64,000 bases of DNA from Montifringilla adamsi (GCA_017590115.1 JAGGNK010010225.1:992001-1056000), one strand, 5' to 3'. Positions 1-12,900 are shown, counted from the stretch's first letter. Numbers and translations are program-made. The notes: generated by a model from the letters alone, not told the origin.

Positions 1-2405
1 GCATGCACAACAAATCCTGGCAGGCAGGGCTGACTGCTCAGGACCACCATAACAGACTGTAGTTGCAGGCAGGACCTCTGTCGTGTAGATGTTAGATTGT
101 TTCTGGCACTCACTCTCACCCAGGGCTGAGTCAAGGCACAAACCTGCCTGAGGCACTCCCTGGAAGCATCACAAAGCCATCAGTCAATGCTAAAATGGTG
201 TGTAGGATGCGCCCTTCTGCAGGTCATAAACATCCAGGTCACCAGAATGGAGAGAAAAGAAATGAAAAAAAAAGGAAAATTCACAGATATACCAAAACCT
301 GGATGCATTTTTCATGTCAGGTGCATTATTTACTATTACTACCATGAACTCGAGAGATGATATTGTACTTGTGGCTGCAAAAGTGAATGAAGATATTGAA
401 ACACAGTCAAGGTTGCAGGAACATCCCAATCAACGTACACTTCATGCCCTCCACCAAACCCAGCCTTGCACTCCATTTAGCAAGATGTTCTCTTCCCCCA
501 TACTGGATAAGAAAAAGCTTTTCAATCTGTTGGAATCACACCAGGCATTTAATTAAGTGTCTCTGTATTTGTTCAGCTAGTGAGCTGAACAAACAAGCTG
601 CTTAGTGCAGGCTATTTTCGAGCAGGAACTACACAAGGGTGAGTCTGCAAATTAGGAATGGTTGTTAGAATTACTATTATAGGGATCATTCTACTTTTCT
701 GTATGCTGCTTGTTTTCTCCCACGGGCTTCTTGTTCTGTACAACTGACTTTAATGGCTACAGTTGCATTCCTGAGCCTGTGAAGAATCCCAGACAACTGC
801 AGTTTAATGTTGGTGAATGGAAAGCAAAAAAATAACTTGTTATATTAGCTCAGATTAGGGAAACAAAGCAACAAATGAATAACAGTACTGGCAGGTGAAC
901 TTGGAAAGAGCTGTAATAGAACTTCTTTTCATCCACTGATAACCTGACCTGTATGGAGTTGCAAAGGAAAGGATTTTATGTAAGAATTTTAGAATTATTC
1001 AGCTGATTTGATCCATTCCTGGAAGAGCAAAAAAATGTGACAGAAATGTTGCTGCAAGGACTACTTCACACTTTTTGAAAACATAGGGTGAGAATCTCTT
1101 CTCCTGAACCAGCAATTTGCCAGCAATTACTTCTGAGCCATGGAAAGGGAAACATTCATTTAGAGTTGTCAACTGCACAGAAATCTTCCACATTGAGCAG
1201 TTTTTCAAGCAACAATTTTTAAAGGATTAAATCCAAAGGAGTAGTTTCTGTAATTTATCCCCATTCACTGGATGTGGTGCATGTCTTTGAGTCCAGTAGT
1301 GAATTTCTTGCAAGAGAATGGTGTTTCTTGGTCAGATTCCTGTGTCTGGTTTTATGACAATGAGACATATAAGTCGGGACATAACATATAAATTCGCAGG
1401 CATGGCTAAAAAGAAACGGGATGAGTTTGCTGAAAAGCTCCATGAGCTTGGCTTGCAGCTGAGGGGCAGGGAGGAAAGGAATGGGAGCCACTGTTACTCC
1501 TGGAAAGCACCAATCCTTTCAGCAGCAGCACAGCAGGGCTGGCACACACCCTCTCAGCTCGTTTGGCTTGCTGAAAGTCGGGCATAGCAAAACAGACAAA
1601 AGGGCTGTCTTTTTCTGCTGCCCCAGCAATCTGCTGCCCTAATTACATGCCTACAACTTGTGCTGGCTCATAACCATGTGATGAAGCCTGTTCCTGAGGG
1701 TTTTTGATTGATTGAAGCAGCTCTTGATTTTTAGGACAAGAGAGGCAAGGGTATAAAGCTATAAGCCCTCAGAAAGGGAAATAAATAAATTAGAAAATAT
1801 TTTGCTTCAGCCTCAGAATGAAATTTTTGTTTCAAGGCCTCCCAAGATGATGTGGACCAGAAAAGTGTTACTACAGTACAGAGTCATATGTATGAGGCAG
1901 AAGATTCAGAAACTAAATCTAAGATGCATCACTAGCTTTAGTGCTCCAGTAAAGGGATAAAAGCATAAACCAACAAACAGCTGTCTAAGGTATTTCAAAG
2001 AAGCCATCAGTGAAATGCTGAAAGAGACAAGGCAATGTCTGTATCCAGCCATTACTCAAAATGAGAATATCTCATGAGCAATGCATGAGAACGTAGGAGC
2101 ACTACACAAACTGAATTTTTCATGCCATAGTTATGAATTTACTTTATGGTGGGTCTTTATGGGGGTGTGGTGGTGGTGTTGTCTGTAATGATAGAAAACT
2201 ATAGGGCAGCAGATGCTTTAAGACTATTAAAAATCAGTTTTGTAACGGCATAAAACAAAAAAACCCTGCATTCATGGTTTCTGAAAAGAATCACATCTAA
2301 CTTTTTTCTAATTGTATAGTCCACATGTGGTCTGTGACTTCTTTGCTTGAGAGCCTGGAGAGCTATCTTTCTAAATTTGACAATTCACACAGTATGCTGC
2401 TGTAA

Positions 2406-2846
2406 TCATAGAATCACTCAGGTTGGAAACACCTTTAATGTCATTGAGTCCTACTGTTAACCCAGCACTGCCACATCCACCACTAAACCATGTCCCTAAG
2501 CACCACATCTACAGGTTTTTTAAATACCTCCAGGGATGGTGACTCAGCCACTTCCCTGTGCAGCCTGTTCCAATGCTTGACAGCCCTTTCAATGAAGGAA
2601 TTTTTCCTGCTCTCATATCTAAACCTGCCCTGGCACAACTTGAGATCATTTCCTCTTGTCCTATCACTTGTTCCTTGGGAGAAGAGACCAACCCCCACCT
2701 GGCTACACCCTCCTTTCAGGTAGTTCTAGAGAGTGATAAGGTCTCACCCTCTTTTTCTCCAGGCTAAACAACCCCAGCTCCCTCAGCTGCTCCTCACAGA
2801 ACTTTTGCTCCAGACCCTTCACCAGCTTTGTTACAATGCTTTGGAT
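2406..2846 (-). repeat. CR1 LINE fragment, 3' end, minus orientation
   Basis: Read on the + strand, the block opens with TCATAGAATCA, the reverse complement of the CR1 3' terminus. It continues through the typical CR1 3' region: the stretch around 'cagcctgttccaatg', the motif 'tttttcctg', and 'ctccctcagctgctcctcaca'. The copy is 5'-truncated, as nearly all CR1 insertions are. It lies about 3 kb upstream of the ENTPD3 CpG island. The identification comes from remembered CR1 sequence, and the right edge is approximate. Confidence 0.9.
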
Positions 2847-3765
2847 GCATAATATGTAAGTAGAAGAAGTGCTTTTTTCCTTGAATTACATGTTAGTCAC
2901 AAAAAAGGCCTAATTTTAATGTCCTGACTCATGCTGGCCCAGAAGGTTCCAAATTCTTTAGACAGCTCTGCCTGCATTGCCATTTGTCACAGTTGATCCT
3001 GAGGTGAAGAGGTGAACACGAAGGTAGGAAGTCTTTGGGAGCAGAAATTGTGAATGAAGGCTCTTTGTCAACATTGAGGAAAAACTCCCAGGAGGAAAGT
3101 ATCCAGGAAGATTGATGGAAGTGATGAGCTGAGTGGAAAGGCATCACACCAACCTGCTGACAAAGGCAAATGGTGGAAAAGACTGTGCAAAAAGAAATGC
3201 AAATGGTGCAAAAAGCACAGGATGAAGAGGAGAAGCCTTCCTTGTTTACTGGACCTTGCCAAGAATGCACAGAAATGAGGGAGGGGTCTTGTTCCTATGA
3301 AGGGGCAAACTACCATGCAAGAAAGCAAACTTCTCTTCTTGCAGCCACCAATGGATTCTTGCCTCCATTTTTTACGTAAAGATTTCTCCCCATTTCACCC
3401 TTTGCTGTCTCATCGGAGGATATTTTGAGGCTTCATGATATTCCAGCATTACACAAGGAACAGATGCAGTTCCATGGTGTCTTGGGATGTGTAGTCATCC
3501 ATCCCCTCTCCTGATGTTGCTGCTGTCACTCCATAGGGAAATGGGGCAGTATCTTTGTAAACACGATACCAAAAATGCATTGCAGAAATGTGTCTGTAAC
3601 AAATACTTTGTCCACATCCATAATGTTTTCATTTCTAGAGACTTGCTATTGATCATAGACACTGGTATTCATACAAGAATCTGCCAATATCTGTCATTGT
3701 ATTTTTACTCCACATATTCATGCTCAATGGCAGCAAAAGCAATAAATTTTTCCTTGAGATTGTTG

Positions 3766-4640
3766 GCAATCCAGCTCATTTGTCATTTTTAAATGGACAC
3801 CTGGGGTAAATTCTGTCCAAGCAAAACAAATCAATATAGTTAGTTACACTAAGTGCATTTGAACAAGGATATTTGAAGGGGGAGAAGGAAAAGGTGCTGC
3901 AGCAAAGAAAATGATGGAGAGGAGAGATGAGTGTGCTGCAAGCTGGGGAAATGGCACCCAGCTTAATCTATGCCTTGGGAGTGAGGAAGGGATGGAGGAT
4001 CAGGAGAAGAGAACTATAAAAGGGTGGACCAGGCTGAGGAAGTAACTGAAGAAAAGCCAAAGAAGAAGGCTTAGGAAAACAAAAAGATAAAGTAGTGGAT
4101 CTAAGGTGGGTCCCCTGGGTTGACGCAGAAGAACCGATGAAACACAGCCACTGGGCATGCCTGGAGGGGAATCTTGTTTCTAGTCATCTGATTTTGGAGC
4201 AGGGTCCTGGACTTTGAACCAGCTGGGGGATTTCTTAGTCCATATCACTTATGCTGCTATTGTGATTTTGGCATGGCTATAATAGTCACAAGAAGAGCAG
4301 CTTGTGCAACAGTCCAGCTCTTGGAAATGGTGCAGAAAGAAGACAATCTTTTATGTCTGTTTTTATAGAAGTAGATGATATAGAAGGGAGGGTTTGCTGT
4401 CTTTCCAAACAATAAATTTTAGTCACTGGTGTAGGACTGGTTGACATTTTACTTTCTATTTCAAAATGTTCATGTTTGATTGTATAAAAATAATGAATTT
4501 TCTGTGGGGTAAGCAATCCAGCTCACTTGTCATTTTAAATGGTCACCTGAGCAGATTCAGGTGATTTACCAATGCAGTAAGTTGGACCAAGGGCCTTAAC
4601 ACATTTGGATGGGAGAAGAAAAATATGCCACATGAATGGA
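3766..4640. repeat. Diverged local direct duplication (two copies)
   Basis: The segment starting at 3766 (gcaatccagctcatttgtca) recurs at 4513 (gcaatccagctcacttgtca). Both continue into an 'aaatgg.cacctg' stretch and, further on, into similar '..catttg....gaag' sequence. Each arm is roughly 100-130 bp, with small insertions and deletions, about 750 bp apart in the same orientation. It could be an old segmental duplication or two copies of an unrecognised repeat. Confidence 0.55.
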
Positions 4641-5740
4641 AGTAATACAAAAGAAATAAATTACATGCAACAGTCAGGCAATCAGGAGGGATGAAAGGCT
4701 TTGTCTTCATGTGCTAGAAATAACTGAACTGATCTCCCAAGATCATCATTAAATCAGCTTTAATAATGTGTTGTCATCAAAAAGAGAAAATTGCCTCCAC
4801 TCCCAAAATGAGTAGATTATGAAAAGATGCTTACAGATGGTTCACAAGGCTGCAGCTGGTTTCTTGTTCTCCTTTATCCAAAAATCAAAGATGCTGTAGT
4901 TCTTCAAGATCTTTGTGAGAAAAAGAATCAAAGAGGTGCATTTGGGTTTTTACATTATGTGACTCTGAATCCTAGAACAATGAGCAAATGGTGGCAAAGC
5001 AGCTGAAGTGTCTCACTATGATTCCAGAGCTCGTGTCCCTGGCAAACCCATCCTGCAGGCTGCAGGATGATCCTTGGCTGTAGTTGGTCACACAGGTTGG
5101 ACAGGGCAGGATCTGCGATGCTGCTTCTGGGAATGTGCTAAGCCCACTGAGCAGCCTAGGTTTGGCAAGAACGCCAGTAAAACTACAAAATAAGTGGCGC
5201 TTGTACGCTAAAACCCGAATGGAAAGGTAGCCCTAAGAGTGGAGGGACTGCTGATTTCTGGGGTCTGAGAAATGCCTTCCCGAGAAAGCACCTGTTCCTT
5301 TTAGAAGACGCAGGGATTCTTTCACCCACCTCTAGACAAACCCCTTTCTGCCCTCGTTTGGGGAGGGAACTGAGGAACGTGATTTAGGGGCGGCCAGCAA
5401 CACCCTGCCGCACCAGCTGCCGCCGAACCCCGAGCGCCGTTTCCGGGAAGCGGGGATCCGCCGGAGGAGCGGACGGCAGGGAGGCACGGCCGTGCCACGG
5501 GGGTTCTGCGGCGGAATCTCCGTGCCCTCCCAGCCCCGCCGCATCCCCCGCCGGACACAGCCCCGCCGCATCTCCCGCTGCGGGGACGCCCCGGCTGCGT
5601 CCGCTCGCCGCAGAGCTCCTCCCCCCGCTTCAGTCAGTCCAGCCGGATTTTATTTATTTATTTATTTCATTTTTAACCTGCAAGTTGGTTTTTCGTTTGT
5701 TTGTTTCCCATCTGTTTGCAAATACAGGAGCACAGGGCGG

Positions 5741-5755
5741 GCACCGGCCCGGTGC
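5741..5755. repeat. Perfect 15-nt palindrome in the CpG island
   Basis: GCACCGG and CCGGTGC are exact reverse complements separated by one C. The palindrome abuts a GC box. It could be a dimeric factor site or chance in GC-rich DNA. Confidence 0.6.
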
Positions 5756-5905
5756 CTCTCCACAAATCCCCCCGGGAGAGAGGCGCTCCGAGGGTGCCGC
5801 CGGCTCCCGGAGCTCCGCATCCCGGAGCGGGAGGGCAAGCCCGGCTTGCGGAGGTACCTTGGGCTGTGGTGGGGGCCGGGATGCCCGGACCGAGGCCGGG
5901 CTGAG
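5756..5905 (+). other. ENTPD3: Putative 5'UTR exon of ENTPD3 (3' part)
   Basis: The 3' edge is set by a good donor, CTGAG|GTGAGG, at 5905/5906. The 5' edge is arbitrary because the transcription start is not visible. Splicing to the acceptor at 9465-9466 would place A at -3 of the ENTPD3 ATG, an adequate initiation context. A seven-codon upstream ORF (ATG 5881, TGA 5902-5904) would end one base before the junction. A weaker donor at about 5853 is an alternative. Confidence 0.35.
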
Positions 5906-6219
5906 GTGAGGGGGTGGGCGGCTGCCGGCCCGGCAACACGGCGGGGGTGTCGCTCTGCCGCTGCGGTTATTTTGGGGGATAGTTTGGTGTTTTCTCGCAA
6001 ATCACGCTCATCGTGTGAAGCTTTCTCATCCGGGACGGCAGTGAGATGAGGGAAGGCTTCACCCGCAATTTTGTGTCCATGTGCTTGTTTTTACTTAATT
6101 TCTCCTCCGAAGGGAGGCGTGTGAAACCTCCTCGCGGGTTTTCACCATGGGGTTTAAAGTGCTGTGGAGGTTGGGGTTTAGAGCGATGGGATTTGTTTTG
6201 GGGTGGGTTTTTTTTTGCT

Positions 6220-6300
6220 CCCCCCCCCCCCAGAGTTTTATGGTTTTTTGTTGTTGTTATTGTTTTTGGTTGTTTTCGTTGTTGTTGTTGTTTTTTTCCC
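6220..6300. repeat. C12 run plus T/TTG-rich low-complexity tract
   Basis: A 12-base C run is followed by a tract of TTG and T runs. It is simple low-complexity sequence and is likely to be unstable and polymorphic. Confidence 0.8.
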
Positions 6301-8885
6301 CCCTACAGCACTTGAAACATTCACCTGTCGACCTCGTCTGAAATAAGTGGTAACGCGTTTGCATCTCTCAGGTTACAGCGTAAAGAAAGGTGCATGCTTA
6401 CCCACCCTGTGAACAAACAGGTCAGTACCTAAAAGAAGTGGGTTGGGTGTTTCAAGTTACTTGGGAAAAGGAATTTCAGAACAGTAATTTTTACTGGGGC
6501 GCATTTAACTTAGTTAAAATGTGGGTGGCATAAACAAATAGAGTGTGTTTTCCTTTGCAGGCAGGAATTCTTTTTACTTGCAGGTAAGGTGAAGAAAGTG
6601 ATCCTTCCAGTGTGCTCACGTGTGGCCTAGTGTAATTTACTGGGTGTGGAAAATATGTATTTATGCTGTTTCTTGGTTCAGGATGATGTTGTTTTAATAA
6701 TGGAAGGCAATGGGTTTTGATACTCAGTTAACACCTTTTATTTGTCTTTTTGCCAACAAGTGCACAATGATAGCAAGAGTTCCTTACCTTACAACTCTGT
6801 TTAAACTGTGGAGTGAGTGAACTCCTTTCTGGTATCTCTACAGATTTCACTGAACGGGCAAATGTGACTGCATTGCCTGGTGTGTGAGCCTTAGATCTGA
6901 GTGTAGCCACAGGTAAACACAGCCCTGTGCCTCTGATCCAGTTATGTGGCAAGGCAGCAAAGGTCCCAGCTGTGTGATGACTTCAAGGGGTCACAGAGTG
7001 TAAGGTGCCCTTTTGATACAGAGGTTATTGTGTAAATCAGGATTTGCAGATTATCTCTGGTGAAATTGTCCTGATTGCCGATGGGACAGGATTGAATGAG
7101 GAATGTCTCAAGTGATCTGCCCCTACTTTACATGCTCCCTCTCAAACAAGATTTTTGAAAAGAGAAAAATCACCTCTGATGAAGAGAAATCCCAGTACCA
7201 GGGAAGCACATGGGAAATTCAACAAACAAAGATTTCCCATTTTCTCCCAGAAATGGGAGCAGAAAATATTTAATCATTCAAGACTTAAGTATTAAGAGTC
7301 TAGTAATCACTATTGCTTTGTTTTTTAGTAATGCTTTGATTTTTCAAAGTGTCATTTGCCCTGCACATTTTTTCTTTGATGATGACTTGTTTTTTTCCAG
7401 CACTGAACATCAGTGCCTTGATCCAGGAGTGACTGGTATATATTAGGTTGTGAGGAGATAGTTCTCTTTCAGTCACTTTATAATATTATATAGATGTATC
7501 CATGTACAATTGAAAGCTAATGACTTTTTGTCCCCCTAAAGTATTTTATCCAGATGGTTATTCATAAATGTGTAGTTAAGAATCTGCTCTCTCCTTTCAA
7601 AAAGGAATTGATCTGTATAAATCTAATTAGTACGTCCTGACATTAAAATACTTATTAGTATGTCCTGCAGGTTACAATATAGGTGTTAACATATTTTGTA
7701 ATAGTAAAAGAAAGATTTCATTTTATCATTTGTGCACTGTGTACATGATGTTTCAATGCCTCAGGATAGTAAAGCAATGAAGAGAAGTAAATAGATCACC
7801 AATGTAGCTGGCAATTTTCTCTTTAAATTGACCGATTATTAAGATTATAAAGCTATTACCAAGCTAAGAAAAAAAAGTATTGGAAGAGTAGATAGGCAGT
7901 AAACAACGAGCCCATATGGATTTAGAAATGGGAGTTAATGGATGTAAAAAATTAAGTTTTGGAAGTAAGATGTGTCAAGAGTTTCCAAAAGCCAATCTGA
8001 GGTAGTTTTCACAACAGAAAGAGCAAGAAAAAGAAAGAAAGCAGTAGCCATAGGCAAAGCTCAGTGTGAAGCTAATCCCAGAACAAACCAAATTTCTTTC
8101 TTCTTTTTTGAATGTGAAGATAGATGTTGGTGCCCAGGCTGCAGAGCCCATGGGGTTTAGAAAAGGGAAGCTGTGTGAAGCATTCATTCTGCCTTCTCCC
8201 TCAGCTCTCGGGCTCTGGTTGGAGCTAAGGACAAAACCATGTGCTGCAGGTACAATGGGGCTGACCTGGTGTGCTCTGGCCATGGACTGGAGAGCACCTT
8301 TAAGCTCCTGTCCTCAGCACAGGCTGGCACTGGTGATTGCTGAAATAGCAGGACAGTCCTGAGCAGGCACTGGTACGTTCAACAATCACTATGGAAGAAT
8401 AAGGAGATGTGACTCAGGATAGATCAAGCCAGGCTACATTGATTTTTCTGTGCCAAAACCAATGGTTTCTGGAATAACAAAGGCAGGCAAGTTCTCTTTC
8501 TAAGCTTGCTCTATCCCTACAGTTGCCTCCTTCCTCCTCAGCCCCTGGAGGGCATAAGGATTTTGATATGTGGATTGTCAGTACTCAGAGGTCCTGAATG
8601 ATCTCTTGGGGTTAAGAGATGTCTGGTCAGGGACATGGAAAAGGTTTAGCGGAAATTGCAGGAAACCTAAACCACATTTGAATTCTAGGAAACTTTTCTA
8701 GAGGATATGATCATATAAATAGCCTTATTGTTAGTATGCACGTTCCGTGCCACCTTGGGGTTTGTCCAACATAACCATGTTAGATTTACTTAGATTTAGT
8801 AACTTTTCATTGCAAAATCTCTGAGTTAAAGTGTGTATTTTATATTTTATGTGCAGGGCAGAGTGATAATAATAGGAATACGCAT

Positions 8886-8902
8886 ACACACACACACACA
8901 CA
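8886..8902. repeat. (AC)n microsatellite
   Basis: About eight uninterrupted AC units in the presumed ENTPD3 intron 1. Confidence 0.85.
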
Positions 8903-9467
8903 TTTCATTAGCAGTTAGTAGAAAGACACCTAATTTAATGTTCTTAAAACCTCCTTTTTTATTTTTTTTTATTTTTTGTTGCTGAAGAAGCCTGCATCTC
9001 TTGTAGACACCGACCTTTCATCTGTGGCAGAAGCATCCAGCTGCCCTCAGTGGAGCAGCCTCGCTCAGCTGTGTGCCTGGCCGTGGTTGTGTCTGTGCTG
9101 CAGGAGCCCAGGGCAGCGCTGGGCGAGCACCAGCCCCAGCCTGTGTGCCCACAGCTTGCCTTTCCTCAGGCGTGGGAGGTGGGGAGCAGGCGCCTACACG
9201 TAGGCACCATCGTGGAGAACGGGCAGGCTGAGGGTGAAATCTGGCAGCGTTAGCATGGCAATACAGACACAGCCCTTCCAGACAATAAAAAGTTAGTGGT
9301 TGCAAAACAGCAGGCAGTTCTTGAGGAGGAGATGGAATTTCCACTACGTGATCCAGTTGATGAAATTAGATTTTATGAGTTTCAACCGATTCAGGGCTTC
9401 AGGCTTTAAGACAGAATCGCCAAGTCCTTTCAAATTCCTTAAGTGCTTCCCACTTTGTCATTTCAGG

Positions 9468-9587
9468 ATGCTCACCAGAACCCCAAGTGTTGTTGCCCAA
9501 GTGTTCCTTCTTCTAAGCATAGTCCTTGTTATTGCTATTGCAGTGATTCAGATAAATCAGCAACAGATCCTCTCCCCAGGTCTTAAG
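9468..9587 (+). CDS. ENTPD3: ENTPD3 coding exon 1
   Basis: Encodes residues 1-40: a short cytoplasmic tail, the first membrane helix (about 8-29) and the start of the ectodomain. The acceptor TTTCAG ends at 9466 and the donor GTAAGT starts at 9588 (phase 0). The ATG at 9468 lies one base inside the exon. The frame stays open upstream into the intron, so an extra coding exon joined in phase 2 cannot be excluded. The human protein has about 18 more N-terminal residues than this start gives. Confidence 0.85.
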
Positions 9588-9882
9588 GTAAGTCTTAGGC
9601 AACCTCAGGAAGGAGAACAATGTTTTGAACTGATATTTAATAATGTGCCTTTCTAAACTCGTTTTTATGGGGTGATTCAAATGAGCTTACAGCCATAAAT
9701 TAATGTTTAATCATATCATCATAGAAAGCTGAAGCTGAGAGAAAAAGAGAATTGGTCAAGGGTCAGTATCAAAGCAGGAAAAGTATTTCTTCATTCCCTC
9801 TCTGTGGTGGCTATCGCACCATGTCTTCTTCGGGACTGAAAGGCCAAATGGGGAGAATATCTCACTCCTTGTTTTTTCTTTT

Positions 9883-9918
<36 letters not shown>

Positions 9919-12900
9919 CCCTTTGCCAGAGATTGGAAGTAATTTTAAAATAATTTTGATGTGGGAAATACCCAGAGCCCAGAGTTTAAATTCTGGCCCC
10001 AAGCACAGCTGGGAAGTTGATGTTGACATCTTTGCAAATTGCTCCTGTGTATCAAAAGCATTTGAGCTCTAAGTATGCACTTGATCCTTTACCACACGTT
10101 GGGACTTGCTGGATACTAACGGAAGCAAACTGACTTCTTTAAGGGGGGCAGAGCAAATTGCAAAAGACAAACTGAAATACTCTGAAGATCAGGCTTTACC
10201 TTCTGCTGTGGAACATTTGTGCAGGTTCTTCAATGAGAGATTGCACAACTGAGGAAAAGCTGTAGAAAATACCCTTCTAAGAGGCCTGGCATGTAGAGTT
10301 CTGTTTTTTTCCCCACGATCCTTTTGTCAGATTTTTCTTTGAAGTCCCTTCTACTTTCCATCTGCATGTGTATTTAGCTGGATAGTTCACACACTGATAG
10401 GCTAATGCCTCATTGCACTTCACGGGATTATAAACACCTTTGGCTTTGTCTGAATCATTTGGTGGTGTGTGAGTCAGACAATGGGATAAAACTGAAATTC
10501 TGATACCCCTTTTCTGTGTTTGTGTGGTGTGGCAGGGGGTGTGTGCTGGGCTTGTGCATGGGGCCACAGTGCCTCAAGTATGTGCTCTGTTGAGCCCCAA
10601 ATGCTGCTTGCAGCAGCCCCACATCCCACCAATTTTCATGCAAGGCAAGACTGGACTGACATGTATCCCGGCTGAAGCCAGGACAAGGCTGAAGCCACTA
10701 CCTAAAAGACAGCCTACACATCCCTTGTGTTTGCCATTAATTCAGTTTCACATCCAGAATGATAAAACTGTTTACCTTCCTCCTTGAGGAAGCATTGGAA
10801 CCACCTGGACTATGTGGAGCTGGTTTAAGTGGGGAGGTTTGCTTCCTGAATCACAGCAGCTTCACAGCAGCTTCTGTAGGGAGGCTGCTCTTTCCTCTAC
10901 TGGGTGTGCCTTGGCTTTGGATTTGAGTTTGGGCTGTAAGCCTGCTAATGCAGGTGATATGGAGGGCCCTGAGTTTGATTCCTGAGACACTGAGTTGTCC
11001 TCAGTGAGTAATTTACATTCACAAGAAATTCACAGGTAGGAGGAGGACCTTGGTAAGCCAGTGAAGTCCTCCAGTACCTGGCTGATATGTTGGAGCCTGG
11101 AAATGACAGTGTCCTGAACTTAATGGTTGATTAAAATTAATTATGGTGACAACATGATGACAGCAGATTGATTTTTTTGTAAATGGCCTTATTCTTTTGT
11201 TACTGTTCGTGCTACCTGTGACATAACAGCTCTTTCCCAAGATGTATGTTGAGAGCATCCATTGTGGCACAAGAGATAAATTATATGCTATGCCACTGGT
11301 GTTTTAAACTGTTGTTGCAAAATCAAATATTTTGGATCCTTGATGGCTGGATTATCTGAAGACTGAGCCAGTGACTAGTGAAGGAAGGGCCTGCCCATTG
11401 CACGAGGCTGGGGCACTGAAAGGTCTCATGACTCACTGATACACACACACCATGAAGTGAGAAGAGTGATGAAGGAAACACAAACGTCCTCAGTGAAGTC
11501 TGCAATTGTAAATGATGATAGCACTGAATGAAATAAGCCTTTATACCAGTCAAAAAAAAAAAAAAATCAAATCTGTTGGTCTATTGCTGTTTTGTGAACC
11601 CTAGAGAAAAAAAACCCACTTCATTATTGTATTTCTTTAATTTGCCCCTCGAGGTGGTACAGTTTTCAACACCTAAATTTTTCATGTCTCTTTTGGCTCT
11701 TAGGAAGTGTTTTGCATTGTTTATGGCTGTTGTACTTGATTAAAAATTGTTCAGACCTATGCAGCTGAACTGAAGCATGCATCTAGCATAGATCTGCTTT
11801 TGTGACCTGCATCTTCCCGTGGCTGGTTTAGCTTGTTAGCGTCTCTTGGTATTTTCCAAAGTGATTAGAAGGCAGGTGATCCATCATAACTGTGCCTGCT
11901 TTAAGGGTCTGTGCATCTCTATGTCCTCCTATAGGACTGATAGGCCAAAAAGGTGATTGATCCTGGGGCTTTTGCTTGCTTATCTATTGGGATTACTACT
12001 CCTCAGGATGTACCTACAAAGGCATATTCCCATAATAAATATTTTCCTTCAAGTCACTTTTCCCCCCTCCTTTCCTCTTTCTTTTTTCCTCTGGACTAGA
12101 AAACAGAACTCTGAAACTTTTCTGGGTTAATGTTGTCTCCCTGTCTTGTCTGACTAATCTAGTCCATTGAGTAGATGGTGCAGTTCTTGGATGTTATGGA
12201 ATCACCAGGCCTTTGAGATGATGGAAATACTCAACCAGAGAGTTGAAGTAAAAAGGAAAAAAGGGAGAAAAGTAGTTCTGTTCTTTAATAGCTGCTAGCC
12301 TGGGATAAGGGTTTGCCAATGCTCTCACAGCGCATTTCAAAGCAGGAAGGCATTGCTTGCCCTTAAAGGGCAGACAAAGGTGATCCAACATGCCACTTGG
12401 ACAGAAATCTGACATACCTAGAAAATTTTAAGCTAGACAGTTTTTCTTTGGCAAACCTGCTAAGACAAGGCTTATAGAATTCTCTCACCTTCTTGAGATG
12501 CAGCATCCTGTGTCATTTCTGGTTTTTTAATTAAAGATTAATCTTGGTCCTAACATGTGGCACAGTTGTCACTGGTCACCACTTTTTGAGGCTGCATGGG
12601 CCAGTTTGCACACAGGGAACTCACACAAGTCCTGAGGAGCTTCATGAGTCACCATGAAATGGGCCCAAGAGACCTTTTCAGAAATCAGCATCTCTTTTAA
12701 GGATGTGTAGGAAACAGAGGAGGAGGAGGAGGGGGAGAAACAACAAAAAATAAATTGTCAGTCACACATTGATTCAGATAATTATGCCACTACTCTTTGG
12801 GATGGGAATCTCTTACTTCCAAAAGGGGCATGGGAAATGCAGGGGAAGGGGGAAGTAGCTCAAAAAGCCAACAGTTAACTGAGGTAAAAATGCTTCCATT

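Larger units (their letters stand above)
1..5380. other. Intergenic region upstream of ENTPD3
   Basis: No supportable gene. Open frames are short, overlap on both strands and resemble no protein I know. The region is AT-rich and holds one CR1 LINE fragment (about 2406-2846) and a diverged local duplication (about 3766-3900 against 4513-4640). The remainder shows no recognisable structure. Confidence 0.7.
5390..5960 (+). promoter_or_regulatory. ENTPD3: CpG island, probable ENTPD3 promoter
   Basis: GC content and CpG density rise sharply against AT-rich flanks on both sides. A GC box (GGGCGG) lies at 5735-5740, next to a 15-base palindrome at 5741-5755. A strong splice donor, CTGAG|GTGAGG, follows at 5906. 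The island sits about 3.5 kb upstream of the first ENTPD3 coding exon and points the same way, so a non-coding first exon is the simplest reading. A divergent promoter for an unseen minus-strand transcript is also possible. The start site cannot be placed from sequence alone. Confidence 0.6.
5906..9466 (+). other. ENTPD3: Putative ENTPD3 intron 1
   Basis: No coding exon is seen. It holds a 12-base C run at 6220-6231 followed by a T/TTG-rich tract to about 6300, and an (AC)n microsatellite at 8886-8902. A short moderately CpG-containing patch lies at about 9010-9260, just before the first coding exon. The intron ends with TTTCAG at 9461-9466. The 5' limit depends on the uncertain first exon. 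Confidence 0.45.

Noticed and set aside
5492..6049. 185-codon open frame in the CpG island
   Set aside because: Arg/Pro/Gly-rich translation typical of CpG islands, interrupted by a T-rich tract and crossing a likely splice donor. No family resemblance.
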